Below are positions 22,271 to 33,056 of a stretch of 64,000 bases of DNA, piece after piece. Numbering within the stretch: position 1 is the stretch's first letter; every line of letters starts with the position of its first letter. Under the pieces are notes generated by a model. The model was given only the letters and a program-made list of their open reading frames with translations. It was not told the origin of the DNA and made no database searches. The stretch lies in assembly GCA_028641055.1 (NCBI GenBank), contig CM054061.1:30057523-30121522 (forward strand), written 5' to 3'. This DNA comes from Alopecurus myosuroides. Lineage: Eukaryota > Streptophyta > Magnoliopsida > Poales > Poaceae. Both the position numbers and the translations under genes were made by a program.

Positions 22271-22870
22271 TAATTCGGCAATTATCATGGCTAAGCAGCA
22301 AGACTTTTGCCTTGAGCTTGTCAAGCAATTTTATGACACCTTGCGGTTTGACACATTAATGAAGACACGCCAATGATTTGGATGCCCGAGATGGAGAGTA
22401 AAGAAGATTATTTCAAGGTTTTTGAAGGTGCTTTGGCTACAAAGTTTGATATGTGAGTGATAATCATCGCCTCTAGATTCGTGATGCGGACACAAGGACT
22501 AAGGATTTCCTCACAGCTTGTTGCCCTAGAGGAGAGGGAACACTTTTTCATGTCGGTGATCTTATTGAATTATTTGATCTGATGCACAACCTTTATCACC
22601 AACCCATTGGTGCCAAGCTTGGAGATACAACTATGATTCACACTCCCATAACCAGTCTCATGTAGCACACTAATTTGTAGGGTTACATAGCTAAATAACA
22701 AAGCAACAATAACCGATAAAGCCAAGATGTATTACTGTGCAGATATGAAGTAACAAAGGAGATCGGTGCAGATATGAAGACTGAAAGCGTGGATTACGCT
22801 CCCGCACAACCGTTGATGAGGAAGACGAGCATAGATGACCTTAAGGTCGTGTAGCTGAAGCACCGACTAG
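22271..22870 (+). pseudogene. Decayed transposon-related coding remnant
   Basis: Plus-strand frames read MAKQQDFCLELVKQFYDT and, after frame changes, pieces such as YFKVFEGALATKFD and FHVGDLIELFDLMHNLYHQP. The wording is protein-like and resembles plant transposon ORFs, but the family cannot be named. Several stops and frameshifts are present. Confidence 0.35.
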
Positions 22871-23599
22871 TGCCACAAAAAGAAGCACCTCGTAGCTCTA
22901 CACACATGCAGTGTAAACGACGACTTTCGGGCCCCGGTCCAGCAAAGCAACAGAATTTTGAGACTTGGACCGAAGAAACCACGACACGGCGGTGTGCGTA
23001 TGGTAGAGAGAACATCGACTCATGCGCATCTCCTATATCGGGAACCACACATGAGAGGAGAGAGAGAAATTGGTGCCAAAAGGGAGAGGGGTGGTCTCTC
23101 CTTTTATAGGACGAGGAGGAGAGCCAACCCCTTTGGCTTAGAAATGTGGTACTAAACTCCACATAGATATGCGTGGCCAAGGGAGGGGCTGCGCATGCCC
23201 TAATGGGCCCCATGGGGCCAATGCAACTAGCCGATGTGGCATCCCTCCTTTTTTTCCTAATGGGTCTCTTTTCCCGCTATGGCCCATTTAAGAAAAATAG
23301 CTTTAAAAATTAAATCAAAATATAATTAATTATTAATTACACTTAATTATAATAAATGCATATTATTTAATTTATTCTAACTCTTAAACACCTTCCGTTA
23401 CCCTTAGATCTCCTGGAACGATTCCGACTATTTTCTCTATTTTTTATTCGGTGTCAAATCAAACCTAAACGTCGTCTCCCTTAAGTGTGCCACCCTACAG
23501 TTCGGGATCACTCTAGACATGCTCGAGATTCCTCTCTGATCAATGACCAACAACAGAATTTGGAAACCCATGATGGCCCCTGTGCAATCCACGATTATC

Positions 23600-24620
23600 T
23601 TTGTCGCTTGAACCTTAAACGGCAAGTCCGCACTCATTTTTCCATGCCATACTTAGTTTGTCCGAGATTCAATCTTCGGTATCTCTGTACCTAGTTCAAT
23701 CTCGGTACCGACAAACAAAACTACTCGTTCCCGTGACATTGCATCCCCGTGACCTAGTCACATGCTTGCAAGATTTACTTGATGCAACATCACCGAGTGA
23801 GCCTAGAGTACTATCCATCACTTGGATTGGAAAATCTCGCTCTCGATGCATACGCCTCTACGTATCCCTTCGGAAATCTAATAGACACATTTATGACCAC
23901 CTCTGTTACGGTGTGACGTTTGATGCAGTCAAGGAAACCTCGGAGATAGTTATTAAATATGATCTCACATTCTGAGGTTTGGGTACTACCTTTTTTGTGA
24001 TATCACGATATTAAACTATGTGATTAGATCTCATTGTTATAATACATATTGGGTGTGTGTCCATAAAATCTTTCCTCCAATGATATAACTCCATTGTCAA
24101 TTGACATAACTATCCATGATCAGAAACCTTGATTAGATCTCTCTCACGATATTTAACTAGTCCATTCGACAATTGATAGTTATTAATCTTACATTGTTAT
24201 GTCAAACATACGAAGTAACCCTAATCCTTAGACCATAAGATCATGTCAATCACTAACACTGAAAGTTTGCTTTGATGACATCAAACGTCACACCGTAAAA
24301 GGGTGACTATAAAAGTGGCGTTAGGTATTCATAAATTATTAGTTGAGGCTCATGGATCAAGAGTGAGATTTTTCCATCCAAATAACGGAGAGGTATAGTC
24401 TGGTCCCTCTCGGTGATATCACATCGACACCTCTTGCAAGCACGTGACTAAGTAACATGGATGTCCACTATCATAGAACAAGTAAAAGATTACTTGTCAG
24501 TAACGAGATTGAACTAGGTATGGTTGATACCAATGATCGAATCTCGGACAAGTAAAATATCGCGAGACAAAGAGAATTAGTTACGACGTTGATGGTTCAC
24601 ATGATCACAAGATTCATCGG
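23600..24620. repeat. Inverted pair of diverged LTR-like segments
   Basis: 23600-23960 and 24240-24620 are diverged inverted copies of the same about 350-bp text. Matching phrases include TTGTCCGAGATTC, CCTAGTTCAATCTCG, GTGACCTAGTCAC/GTTACTTAGTCAC, TGCTTGCAAGA, ATCACCGAG and ACGGTGTGACGTTTGATG, read on opposite strands. The separation is about 280 bp. They look like remnants of the same retrotransposon LTR in opposite orientations, either nested or rearranged. The flank 23160-23290 with repeated TGGGCCCC/TGGCCCAT motifs is also LTR-like. Confidence 0.55.
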
Positions 24621-25279
24621 TGAATATATATATGAGTCATCACATATATCTAGATCACGGTTTTGATTATTGATCAGAGAGATGTCTCGATCATATATGT
24701 ATTATTCGCTAACCATAGGTTGACAGACTTAAGGGTCGATAACGCATTTGAGTGGATACGGAACATCGGAGAAAAGTTTGGACATCACCGAAATCGTTTT
24801 GGGTAAATTAGAAATAGTTTAAGGGGTTCTTTGTGGAATGGTTGTTAATAGAATTAACAAATATTAAAATAAAGAAACAAAACTGCTTTATTTATTTATT
24901 AAAGGAAAACTTTGGAATTTTTGAGTGGAGATTAAGTGGAGAATGAGTGGGTGTGAATGGAGTGTCCACTCACATGAAGAGGGAGGAGGTGGGGGCACCA
25001 CCATTCTTTGTCGCATCGGGCTTTTGGTTGTCCCTCCTCCTATAATTAGAGGGTGTGAGCTACCTATCATATACACACTTGGTGTCATATCCACATTCCT
25101 CTCACGCTGCTCCACCTCATGTTCATGCGCTTAGTGAAGCCATAAGAAAAGTTTTCTTCACCACACCACACCGTCATCCCGTTGGAGATTACAGTGGATG
25201 CGCTACTTATGCTGCCGCACTGGATTGAGAGAACAGAGGTCGTCACCAAGACGTATGCGTGAATGATCATGGAAGCGTT
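24621..25279. other. Unassigned stretch
   Basis: AT-rich to about 24950, then mixed composition. No gene, no recognised repeat ends. Confidence 0.4.
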
Positions 25280-26160
25280 CACTACCAAATTCCGCGCGGT
25301 CTAGGACGTTTCAATACCGTTGCGGATGGGCTCCAAACCGTCGCTAATGGCAATCCACGACGTTTTGCTCGACGGAGTGAGAACGTCCCTGATCGAGTGT
25401 AACAGACGATTCTGCGACGTTAATTTGACCGGGAGAACGTTGAGGCTATCCGCAACGTTCAGAAAATCGTGGCGAGCATCTGGGCCGTCCGGTCCTGACC
25501 CATTAAGCGGCAACATTGTTTTTCGTCGCTGTCGGCTGACACGTGGCAAAGGATTAACTGACGGCCGTTAGCGTAATCAACTGACGTCACAGTACAGGCA
25601 GCTTACGTCATTACGATCGCAACCTTTTTTCGTCAAAAATAGATTATGTTGAGGCCCCGTTTATGACATCACCAATCCGTTCATGACGTAATAACCTCCG
25701 ATCCCGTTCACGACGAATTTTGTTGTCGTGGCCTCGACCAATCATGTGAAACCATGTGGATGCCATCTGCGACGAACTTGCTAGCGTTGTGGTATGAGAT
25801 GACGCAACTTGGAACAATCGTACGCCGCCGCGTGGTTTTTTTCGGGAACGATCTCCGGTCGTCGTGGGCTACGCGGTGATGGATTTTTTTCGACCCAAAA
25901 CGACGCCACGTGGACCAAGTGCACAGTGTCACGTGGCGCCCTTTTCCGCGACGTTTCTGTTTCGCTGTGAAATTACCCAGTCATAAAATGACAAGTGGAC
26001 CATGTGTACGGTGCCACGTGACACCTTTTTGCGACGTTTTTATTTTTATTGTGGAACTGTCCAACCGTAAAACGACTCGTGGGCATGGCATACGGCAACA
26101 TGTGTCCTAATCCGGATCTGTTTTTACGTTACAATACTACGACATTTTTTTCGTGCCAGA
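25280..26160. repeat. CpG-rich subterminal region of a decayed DNA transposon
   Basis: Begins with CACTACCAAATTCCGCGCGG and is full of ACGTTTT/CGACG words. About 100-bp degenerate repeats with CCACGTGGACCA and TGCCACGTGACACC are visible at 25890-26100. Such subterminal arrays are typical of CACTA elements. The CACTA-type ORF remnant to the right fits, but the matching far end was not found. Confidence 0.4.
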
Positions 26161-26279
26161 TGGGTGCATAAAAGCAAACCACATAGCAGACATCAAATAC
26201 AGAAATTGCAACACTAGTGGTTTATTTTACAGAAAAGCAAACCAACATACAGAAATTCAGCTTTCAGCAACACGACCAT

Positions 26280-27330
26280 AGTTTCAATTACCACATATGC
26301 GCTGAGCTAACTGGTCAAGCAGGACAACTCCTTCTTGTTGGCACGGTTTTAGCTCGTCTTGTTCCTTCCGCATTTTTTCCATTTCAAATGCAAACCGGAG
26401 TCTCATTCGCTCAGATTCTGCATTCGTCACCCTCAAATCAGCAATTGTGCTGCGCATATTGGCATGCCCCCCTCTCTCAACATCAGTTTGCACTTAGTGT
26501 TCAGACTTTGAAATACTAATTTCCACACGAGATTTTTTCGACTAAATATGCTTTCCACGATCCAGCATGACACCTAAAGTATCATCCCCATCCTCTGAAT
26601 CTGGTGTCGATATCATCCTTTTCTTGCTTGCCTATCAAGCATGCAAAGAAAATAGATGTAAGTATGTACAGAAAACAAATGAAACTAGCAGGTGACCAGC
26701 AATGTACAGAAAATAGATCAAACTAACAGATGGCCAGCAATGTACAGAAAATATTTGAAAAATAGCAGATGAGAATCAAACAAGCGTGTCTGTAATGAAA
26801 AATGACCTAGAAGATGTCAAGCATGTCAGGAGCATAGATGGAAACCATGTTAAAATGACAACCACAGCCTTAATTAGTTTGCCAAAACATATTATGGTAT
26901 GAAATAGATGAAGTAACAAAAAATATATGACACAACGGTAATCAAACTGTTCAACACAAGATAAGTAAGACGTGCACTAGTTGTTGTTTTTTAACTAAAG
27001 GGAATTTTTATTACTTAAAGAGTTTTAAGCATTACACCCTAGTTGTTGTGATATCATGGAAGAATGTTGAGCTGCCGAATTAGGGAATAACTTGCAACTC
27101 ATTGTCCTCACTGAATAGGGATTGACATGAGCAGTCTCCTTCACTGGAATCTGATTCCTCTTCAACATCATCCTCAGGAGTGTACTCAGATACAGAGTCT
27201 TCCTTCTTGATCTTTTTGGGTGTGAATACAATAGGACATCAAAGAATACTTGCTAAAGACTTTACACCCAGTTGATGCATCCTTGCACTGTTTGCCATGA
27301 TAGTTCTGGCACGCTCTTCTTCCATGGGGT
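26280..27330 (-). pseudogene. CACTA-type (Ptta/En/Spm) associated ORF remnant
   Basis: Minus-strand exon-like pieces. Near 27320-27075 there is MANSARMHQLGVKSLASIL followed, after a stop, by an acidic stretch TPEDDVEEESDSSEGD. Near 26620-26280 there is a piece with PDSEDGDDTLGVMLDRGKH and then a Lys/Glu/Met-rich coiled-coil-like region (26493-26284). This resembles the second ORF of plant En/Spm elements. At least two internal stops break it. A 46-bp tandem repeat (26668-26770, about 3 copies around AATGTACAGAAAAT) lies in the presumed intron. Confidence 0.4.
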
Positions 27331-27837
27331 GTAGTGGTGATCCTAACATGAATAAATAACTCAAAGTAAGCTCCAAATATAAACACTTGGTAAGAACCTA
27401 ATACATCATAAAAAATTAAGGTACTCATCCTGTAAGAACAGTCAAGTGTAAGTAATATAAATTCTGATCGTAGATTCGTAACTAAGACTGATAGGATCAT
27501 AAGCAAAGTGAGCTTAAACCTAATAGTATACAGGCTGGAAATAAGCAAACTTTTACCGTAGGGAAACAAAGTTGGATACTTCTATTTTTATTTTTATGCA
27601 AGATTAGCAAGAAAGTCCCCCTAACGATTTCCATTAAAAGAAACCATGTAGTATTTTCTACTACGAAAGCAAATAATTAAAAAAAGGAGCATCAGGAGGG
27701 CAACACACCCATTTCCGCTACATATTTGTCAGAATTAACACATGGACAAGCCTCTGTTTACCACTATACAAAGTTATAAATGCAAAGCCAATAACAAAGA
27801 CGGATATAAGCAACCATCAATCATACAACTAAACAGA

Positions 27838-28010
27838 GAAACAATTTAGAGAGATTTATTACATCAAACATTAGCAGGATAATTAAGAAGCATCGATCAA
27901 ACAATTTAGAGAGATTAATTGCATCGAACATAAGAAGAATCAAGCATAAAATTAAACAGACAACTAATTCAGAAAGATTAATTGCATCGAACATATGAAG
28001 AACCATCAAT
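27838..28010. repeat. 60-bp tandem repeat, three copies
   Basis: Copies start near 27840, 27900 and 27962 and share AATTTAGAGAGATTAATTGC followed by ATCGAACAT, with divergence. The minus frame therefore reads repeated FDAINLSKL, which is not a gene. Confidence 0.7.
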
Positions 28011-28059
28011 CTTACTGCGTTTCTCGCTTTCAACCTTTATCCGTCTCGGCGTGGTTGCA

Positions 28060-28360
28060 GACACTGACGGTGAAGTTGCGGCGAGGTTGGAGACGAGGTG
28101 GCAGATCTGGACGTATGGCGAGGTTAATGGCGAGGTGGCACACCAGCGAGCACACAAAGGCGAGGTTGGAGACGAGGTGGCAGATCTGGACGTACGGCGA
28201 GGTTAATGGCGAGGTGGCACACCAGCGAGAACACGAAGGCGAGGTTGGTGATAATGTGGTAGACCGGTGAGCACGACGGCGAGGTGGCACACCAGGGAGC
28301 ACATGACAGCAAGGTTGGTGACGATGTGGCAGACCGGTGAGCACGACGGCGAGGTGGTGG
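28060..28360. repeat. GC-rich minisatellite, about 79-bp period
   Basis: Two nearly identical copies (starting near 28085 and 28164) of a unit built from GGAGACGAGGTGGCAGATCT and GCGAGGTGGCACACCAGCGA. Shorter diverged copies continue to about 28360. Several frames are open across it because of the repeat. Confidence 0.75.
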
Positions 28361-28694
28361 TCTTGGACGGTGACCTGGGCGGCATGGGGGATCTCGACGA
28401 CGATGTCGGAGATCTGGCAAGCGAGCTATACGGCGATGTGTAAGAGGGGTGGGATCTGGTCTGGGAGGACGGGGACTGAAGGGGAGAAGGGGGAGTAGTC
28501 GATTCTTTGCGCGAGGGCCGAGGGGATAAGGGAGGGTTTCAAAATAATTACAGAAATGCCCTCTGCGATAAAGTTTGACCGTTGTGTGCGGGAGGGCTGA
28601 GAAGTAATATGAGTGGGCTTTCCTGGCGCCAAATTTTCGGAGGGACGCGAAATTTTGGCGGAAGTGCGGGAAACTGTGCTAGCCGTCAGATGCT

Positions 28695-28802
28695 GATGGG
28701 TGGCTTAAACAAATTGACCATTTATGCAATAATTTTCTAAAGGGACCTGATGGGTGGCGTAAACAAATTGACCATTTATGCAATAATTTACTAAAGAGAC
28801 CT
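28695..28802. repeat. 54-bp tandem duplication
   Basis: GATGGGTGGC (T or G) TAAACAAATTG starts at 28695 and again at 28749. The two copies differ at a few bases. Confidence 0.85.
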
Positions 28803-28982
28803 TGTGAGGAAATAAAGAAGTATTATGAAATAATTTTGGAGTTGAGCCCGTCGGGCATAAAACGCGTTAGAATATGCAGAACGATTCTATGTGAAACCAA
28901 CAGTAACTAAAGAACTATAGATAAATAAGTACTTGCAACACAACACATACTATTAACTTAATTATAGAGTAGCAAAACACAA

Positions 28983-29617
28983 TCACAGCACACACAGACA
29001 TGTCGACAAGTAAAACACGACGAGTCGACGACGTAGCAGGTTACGCACACTAGTTGCCGCGATGAAGGACACGAACAACCGGACGCACCAGTGGGACGGA
29101 CTCGTTCGAGAGGAGCAAAGGGTTGACCAGAGGAGAAGAGCCTGCAGAGTGTTGGCGCGAAGCGAGTCAGCCCTTGGGGGTGGGGGGTGGGGGGGGGGTG
29201 GTAGCGTGTAGCAGATCTCCCACATCCGGTTTAATACCTCAAGCTCCTCAAGTCCGGCAAGGGACTTGGAGCACAACCAGTTGTCGGCCTCTGTTTGGGC
29301 GTCGCATAAGAAGATTAAGTGGATGGAGAAGTGGCGAGCAGGCCCGGGATGTTCCGACAAGATCTTTGAGACAACCTTGGCGCGCAATAGGTCAATATAG
29401 GCCACGAGGTTGAGCCGGGCCATGGGGGAGCGCCAGAGGGGAAGCCAGCGGCGGGAGAGAGCTTGCGTGCGGGCGCCATCCTTGGTGGGGAGGAGGGAGA
29501 TGACCGTACCTAGGATCGCGTCGGGGAGGCGGCTGATGTGATCGTCGCACCAGGCTGTGATTGTTTCTCGTCCGGTCGCGAGACGTGCATCTCTTTGGCG
29601 GTTGCCGCGTCCTTCAT
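28983..29617 (-). pseudogene. F-box gene fragment, outlying member of the cluster family
   Basis: The start at 29617 reads MKDAATAKEMHVSRP, matching the N terminus of the cluster genes further right. A frameshift near 29540 moves the F-box into another frame, which gives [39 protein letters not shown] (F-box). The LRR-entry segment follows down to about 29200, interrupted by a Pro-rich low-complexity insertion from a poly-G/C tract near 29175-29200. Homology then fades. The gene is broken and 3' truncated, and the CACTA element now separates it from the main cluster. Confidence 0.75.
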
Positions 29618-29817
29618 GGCCAACAGTGGTTGCGTCCGAGGGTTTTGGCTTGGGTTCGTGCTTTCCTTGTGGCGTGGTAGGGAACGGGGAATCTCGAGAG
29701 TGACCGATGGCGTTTTTTTCCTTTTCTTTCGATGGGAACCGATGGTGTAGATTGCGAACTGATCGCGAGCAGAGATCATCGCTGCTGCCTCTATTTTGAA
29801 CCACGTGAACATGTTTT

Positions 29818-30108
29818 AGAAAACAGTGAATACAATTTTTAAACGTTCGTGAAATTTTTTCTTAGAAATTTGTGAACCTTTTTCTAGAAAATGTTCACGG
29901 GTAAAAAATTCGGTCAAAAATATTTTAGGTGGTGGAGAAGCTAAAATAAACCCGAGAGGAACAAGTGGCCAAATATAACACGAAGTCCTTTTTGCGAGGA
30001 ATCCATAGATTCTAATCTAACCTGGAAATTTACTAACTCTTGGCGTAGCAAAACTGTGTTCTGCTCTGCTTCTTATCTAAACAAAACCAATATTGAGCTA
30101 TGTATCTT
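29818..30108. other. Spacer between F-box fragment and CACTA element
   Basis: AT-rich. A short palindrome-like text around GAAATTTTTTC/GTTCACG is visible at 29850-29900. Nothing else was recognised. Confidence 0.4.
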
Positions 30109-30508
30109 CACTGGTAGAAAACAGGCCTACAGTCCCGGTTCGCCAGGCCCATTAATCCCATCCGGGCAACCGGGACTAGCTACGCGCGACTAAAGGCCCC
30201 CCCTATAGTCCCATCTCTTACGGACCGGGAGTAAAGGCCTGTCCACGTGGGCGGGTGGCGGAGCCTGGGGTCGGAGGACATTTAGTCCCGGTTGGCCACA
30301 TGAACCGGGACTAGATTTATTTCGTAATTTTTTTAATTCATTTGGTTTCTAATTATTTTTCTCACCTTTTTTCACTCCCTTTATTTCACTCCTTTTTTCA
30401 CTCCCTTGTTTTCACTCCCTTTTTTTCTCACAATTTGTATTATTTGCTTAGTGTCTAACTAAGATTATCTCTAGTCCAATTAGTTACTCATGGTCAAACT
30501 TCCCGCTC

Positions 30509-30568
30509 GGTCACCCATCCTCCCACTGCTCTAGCACTAGCACGCTTAACTTCCGAGTTCCATCCCGT
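30509..30568 (-). repeat. 5S rRNA-like segment inside the CACTA element
   Basis: The minus-strand text contains GAAGTTAAGCGTGCT with one change and then AGGATGGGTGACC. These are the A-box and C-box parts of the 5S rRNA internal control region, in the right order and about the right spacing. The 5' and 3' thirds of 5S rRNA are absent, so it is not a functional rRNA gene. Confidence 0.7.
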
Positions 30569-30789
30569 CCCGAATCCAAGTGTTTCTCACGCATGTATAT
30601 GATAGTTGTATCATATCAATCTTATTAACATGTTGGCCGAAGCCATATTTCTTTATTGTTTGAATTTCAAATAAATCTTTTAATAAACAAAAGTAAAGAT
30701 GTAATTAATAATTTTGAATAAATAAATAAACATTAACTTTTAATTTGTATTATTTCTAAAAATACCAATAATATATCCAAAAATTGAGA

Positions 30790-31045
30790 AAAATAGAACT
30801 AATTCATTTTAAAATTTTAAAAATACAAATAATATATCAAAAATGAAGAACAATAATACTAATTCATTTTAAAATCTTAAAATACAAAATATATATCAAA
30901 AATTAAGAACAATAATACTAATTCATTTTAAAATCTTAAAAATACAAATAATATATCAAAAAATGAAGAAAAATAATACTAATTCATTTTAAAATCTTAA
31001 AATGAAAAAATATATCAAAAATAAAGAACAATAATACAAACAATA
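30790..31045. repeat. 62-bp AT-rich tandem repeat, about 4 copies
   Basis: The phrase ACTAATTCATTTTAAAATCT recurs near 30797, 30859, 30920 and 30979, with AAAAATACAAATAATATATC between. It is followed at 31058-31130 by three copies of a 24-bp unit around AGAGTCGATCACACATAACA. Both arrays lie in the non-coding half of the CACTA element. Confidence 0.75.
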
Positions 31046-31246
31046 TTCATTACATGCATAGAGTCGATCACACATAACACAATAGAGTCGATCACACATA
31101 ACACAAACATAGAGTTGATCACATTTCATAATTAACATATTATATATAGAGAGTCGATCACAAAAGATATCCATTACATATATATACTACTAATTAGATA
31201 CCTATTACATGCACATGCATAGATATCGAACGCATGCATACATCAT

Positions 31247-31952
31247 CTATGGCCCCGCCGAGTAGATGCGGAACAACTCGTACGCGACATATGCATCTAC
31301 GGCCGCATACTTGAGGTTCGTCATGTGCAATGGGGTCTCCCCCCAATAGTAGTGATTCTGTCGGGGGAAATCAGTCTTCATCCTTTCATAGGCCTGGTGG
31401 ATGAAGGTGCTTGCCATGACAGCCATCCCGGTCTTTGGCCCGGTCAACTGGATAAGAGTCTGAAGATCAACGTAGTGATCTTCAGGTATCATAATGCCGA
31501 TGCGCATCAACTTCACACGGTCTTGCGTGATGTCCACGCTGCAAAAGTCAAACCCCGAGTTGACAAGAAAATCAACAAGGTCCGGGCAATGCCTCGAACT
31601 ACTGTAACAACAAAAATAGGATATGTGTTAGATATGTTGCAACACACGTATTGTTCACATGCAACAAAAAAACTCGAAGATGGAATGCAAGATTGTACAC
31701 GTGTGCTATATACCTTGACCATTGGAAGACCAACACCGAATGCTTGAACGATATCTGGATGAGGGCAACATCCTTCTGATTCGCCGTGTACTCCAGATCG
31801 AGACCAAAGAACCGGTGTTCTTCGGGAGCATCAAAATAGAGATCGGCCAAATGACCCAAAGCTTCAGGCAGCCTCGCGCAACTGTTGGTGAAGAGCACGT
31901 CCAAATCCTTGCCGCATGGTGTCTTCCCATTGTATTGCGTCCATTCAGCCAT
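31247..31952 (-). CDS. DEDDy 3'-5' exonuclease domain protein, 197 aa, in CACTA element
   Basis: Exon 1 is 31952-31714 and exon 2 is 31601-31247. The 112-bp intron (31602-31713) begins GTATATAG and ends TTACAG. Joined, it is 197 codons plus TAG with no lesion seen. Exo I is GLDLEY (D52, E54). Exo II is the VDITQD region (D107). Exo III is YAAVDAY (Y178-x3-D182), so all DEDDy acidic residues and the Tyr are present, as in Werner-type (WRN-exo-like) plant exonucleases. The length suits a stand-alone exonuclease domain. The start ATG has A at -3 and G at +4. A GA-rich leader (about 31980-32040 on the plus strand) precedes it. It sits wholly inside a CACTA element, so it is a captured or element-borne gene. 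Activity is inferred only from motifs. Confidence 0.75.
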
Positions 31953-32375
31953 TTTGCGTGCGTGTGCTTGGATCGAAAAGAACAGAGAGCGAGAGAGAGG
32001 AAGAACAGAGAGCGAGAGGAAGAACAGAGAGCGAGCAGTGGAATGGCGCCCTTCTGCCTCGCTCGCGAAATAAAAACCGCCGCGGGGGAGGCGAGACGCT
32101 TGATGTTTAGTCCCGGTTGGCCACGGGCACGGGGAATAAAGGGCCATTGGTCCCGGTTGGCCACGGGAACGGGGAATAAAGGACCAATAGTCCCGGGCGG
32201 CCATGTCAACCGGAATTAATTCCCTCCACGCGTCGCAACGCGCTTCCCAACCCGCGACGTCTGACCTTCTGTCGCGGGTCTCCTCCCTACCCGGGACTAA
32301 ATACTCATTGGTCACGGTGCGCAACGCTTGGGGACTGATGCTGGCATACCGAAGGCCTTTTTTCTACCAGTGCTT

Positions 32376-32837
32376 AGCACCTTCTGCTTTGTTTGATTTG
32401 GGTGGTTATGTGTATAGGTTCTGGCTGGCATGGATGTTTGCTTTCTCATGTCATCTATTAGACCTTGCTTGCAAGACTGGGAGTGCAGCAAGTCTGAAAT
32501 TTCACTGGACTACTGGAGGTTAGCATTCAGAGTTGGAATTCCACCGTGACTATTAAAATGCACAACCATCAGCGCGTCGCTGACTGAACACGCTATTCAT
32601 GTTCATTGCTTTGCCATTTTTTGTATGAACTGTAATGGCATATAGTTAGAGATTCCATGGCTGCATCCATAGAAATCCTAGAAAGTTTCGCCAACGTACA
32701 CAAGTTTCAGAGTTTCGGATAGACTGATGTTTTTGGAGATCAACGTCATAGAGTAATACCTCAATTTCTAATGAATTGTAGCCATTAAATTGTTTCTTTA
32801 GCCTGCATAGTTAGAAATATCAAAGCATATTTCAAGC
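32376..32837. other. Spacer right of the CACTA element
   Basis: Mixed AT-rich sequence. No gene recognised. Homology to the F-box cluster begins near 32805-32838. Confidence 0.4.
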
Positions 32838-33047
32838 AACTGGAAATTACTAAGTCTTTTCCTTTCTGTTGGTGGACGTGTGGCTCGGCTGTGACACACT
32901 TTCCCTTGTAACACATTAGCTCCCTTCTATCTTAAATTCTTAATACAAGAAAACAGGCAAGTTCTTGAAAAAAAGAACAATACATCTTAGTTGCTCTTAT
33001 GGCACTAAAGCCATGTCAAAATAACAAACTGATAAAGCAAGTGCAAC
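32838..33047 (-). repeat. Far 3' flank of the minus-strand F-box copy
   Basis: Reverse complement of the segment at about 39830-40045 (and its tandem copies). It is continuous with 34617-35268 once the LINE insertion at 33057-34607 is set aside, which marks the outer edge of the inverted duplication. Confidence 0.8.
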
Positions 33048-33056
33048 GTTTTCCGT

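Larger units (their letters stand above)
30109..32372. mobile_element. Complete CACTA element, 2264 bp, TSD CTT
   Basis: Starts CACTGGTAGAAAACAGGCCT and ends with AAGGCC, a T run and CTACCAGTG, an inverted terminal repeat of En/Spm (CACTA/CACTG) type. It is flanked by the 3-bp duplication CTT (30106-30108 and 32373-32375). Subterminal repeats around TAGTCCCGGTTGGCCAC occur at both ends (30140-30310 and 32100-32310), as expected for binding sites of a TNPA-like protein. No transposase is encoded, so it is non-autonomous. It carries a two-exon exonuclease gene on the minus strand and a 5S rRNA-like segment. Confidence 0.9.

Noticed and set aside
23464..24607. CRISPR-like or other regular spacer array
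   Set aside because: The repeated phrases are two inverted diverged copies, not regularly spaced direct repeats; nuclear plant DNA.
27821..28425. Repetitive ORFs (FDAINLSKL and PPRRRAHRS types)
   Set aside because: They are produced by 60-bp and 79-bp tandem repeats whose lengths or local phase keep frames open.
25280..28665. A full CACTA element from CACTACCAAATTCCG (25280) to GGCGGAAGTG (about 28664)
   Set aside because: The right end does not match the left terminal sequence and the flanking triplets differ (GTT and CGG), so no complete element can be claimed.
30109..32372. Transposase gene inside the CACTA element
   Set aside because: The only coding signal is the exonuclease; the 31706-32324 minus ORFs upstream of its start are subterminal repeat and leader sequence.
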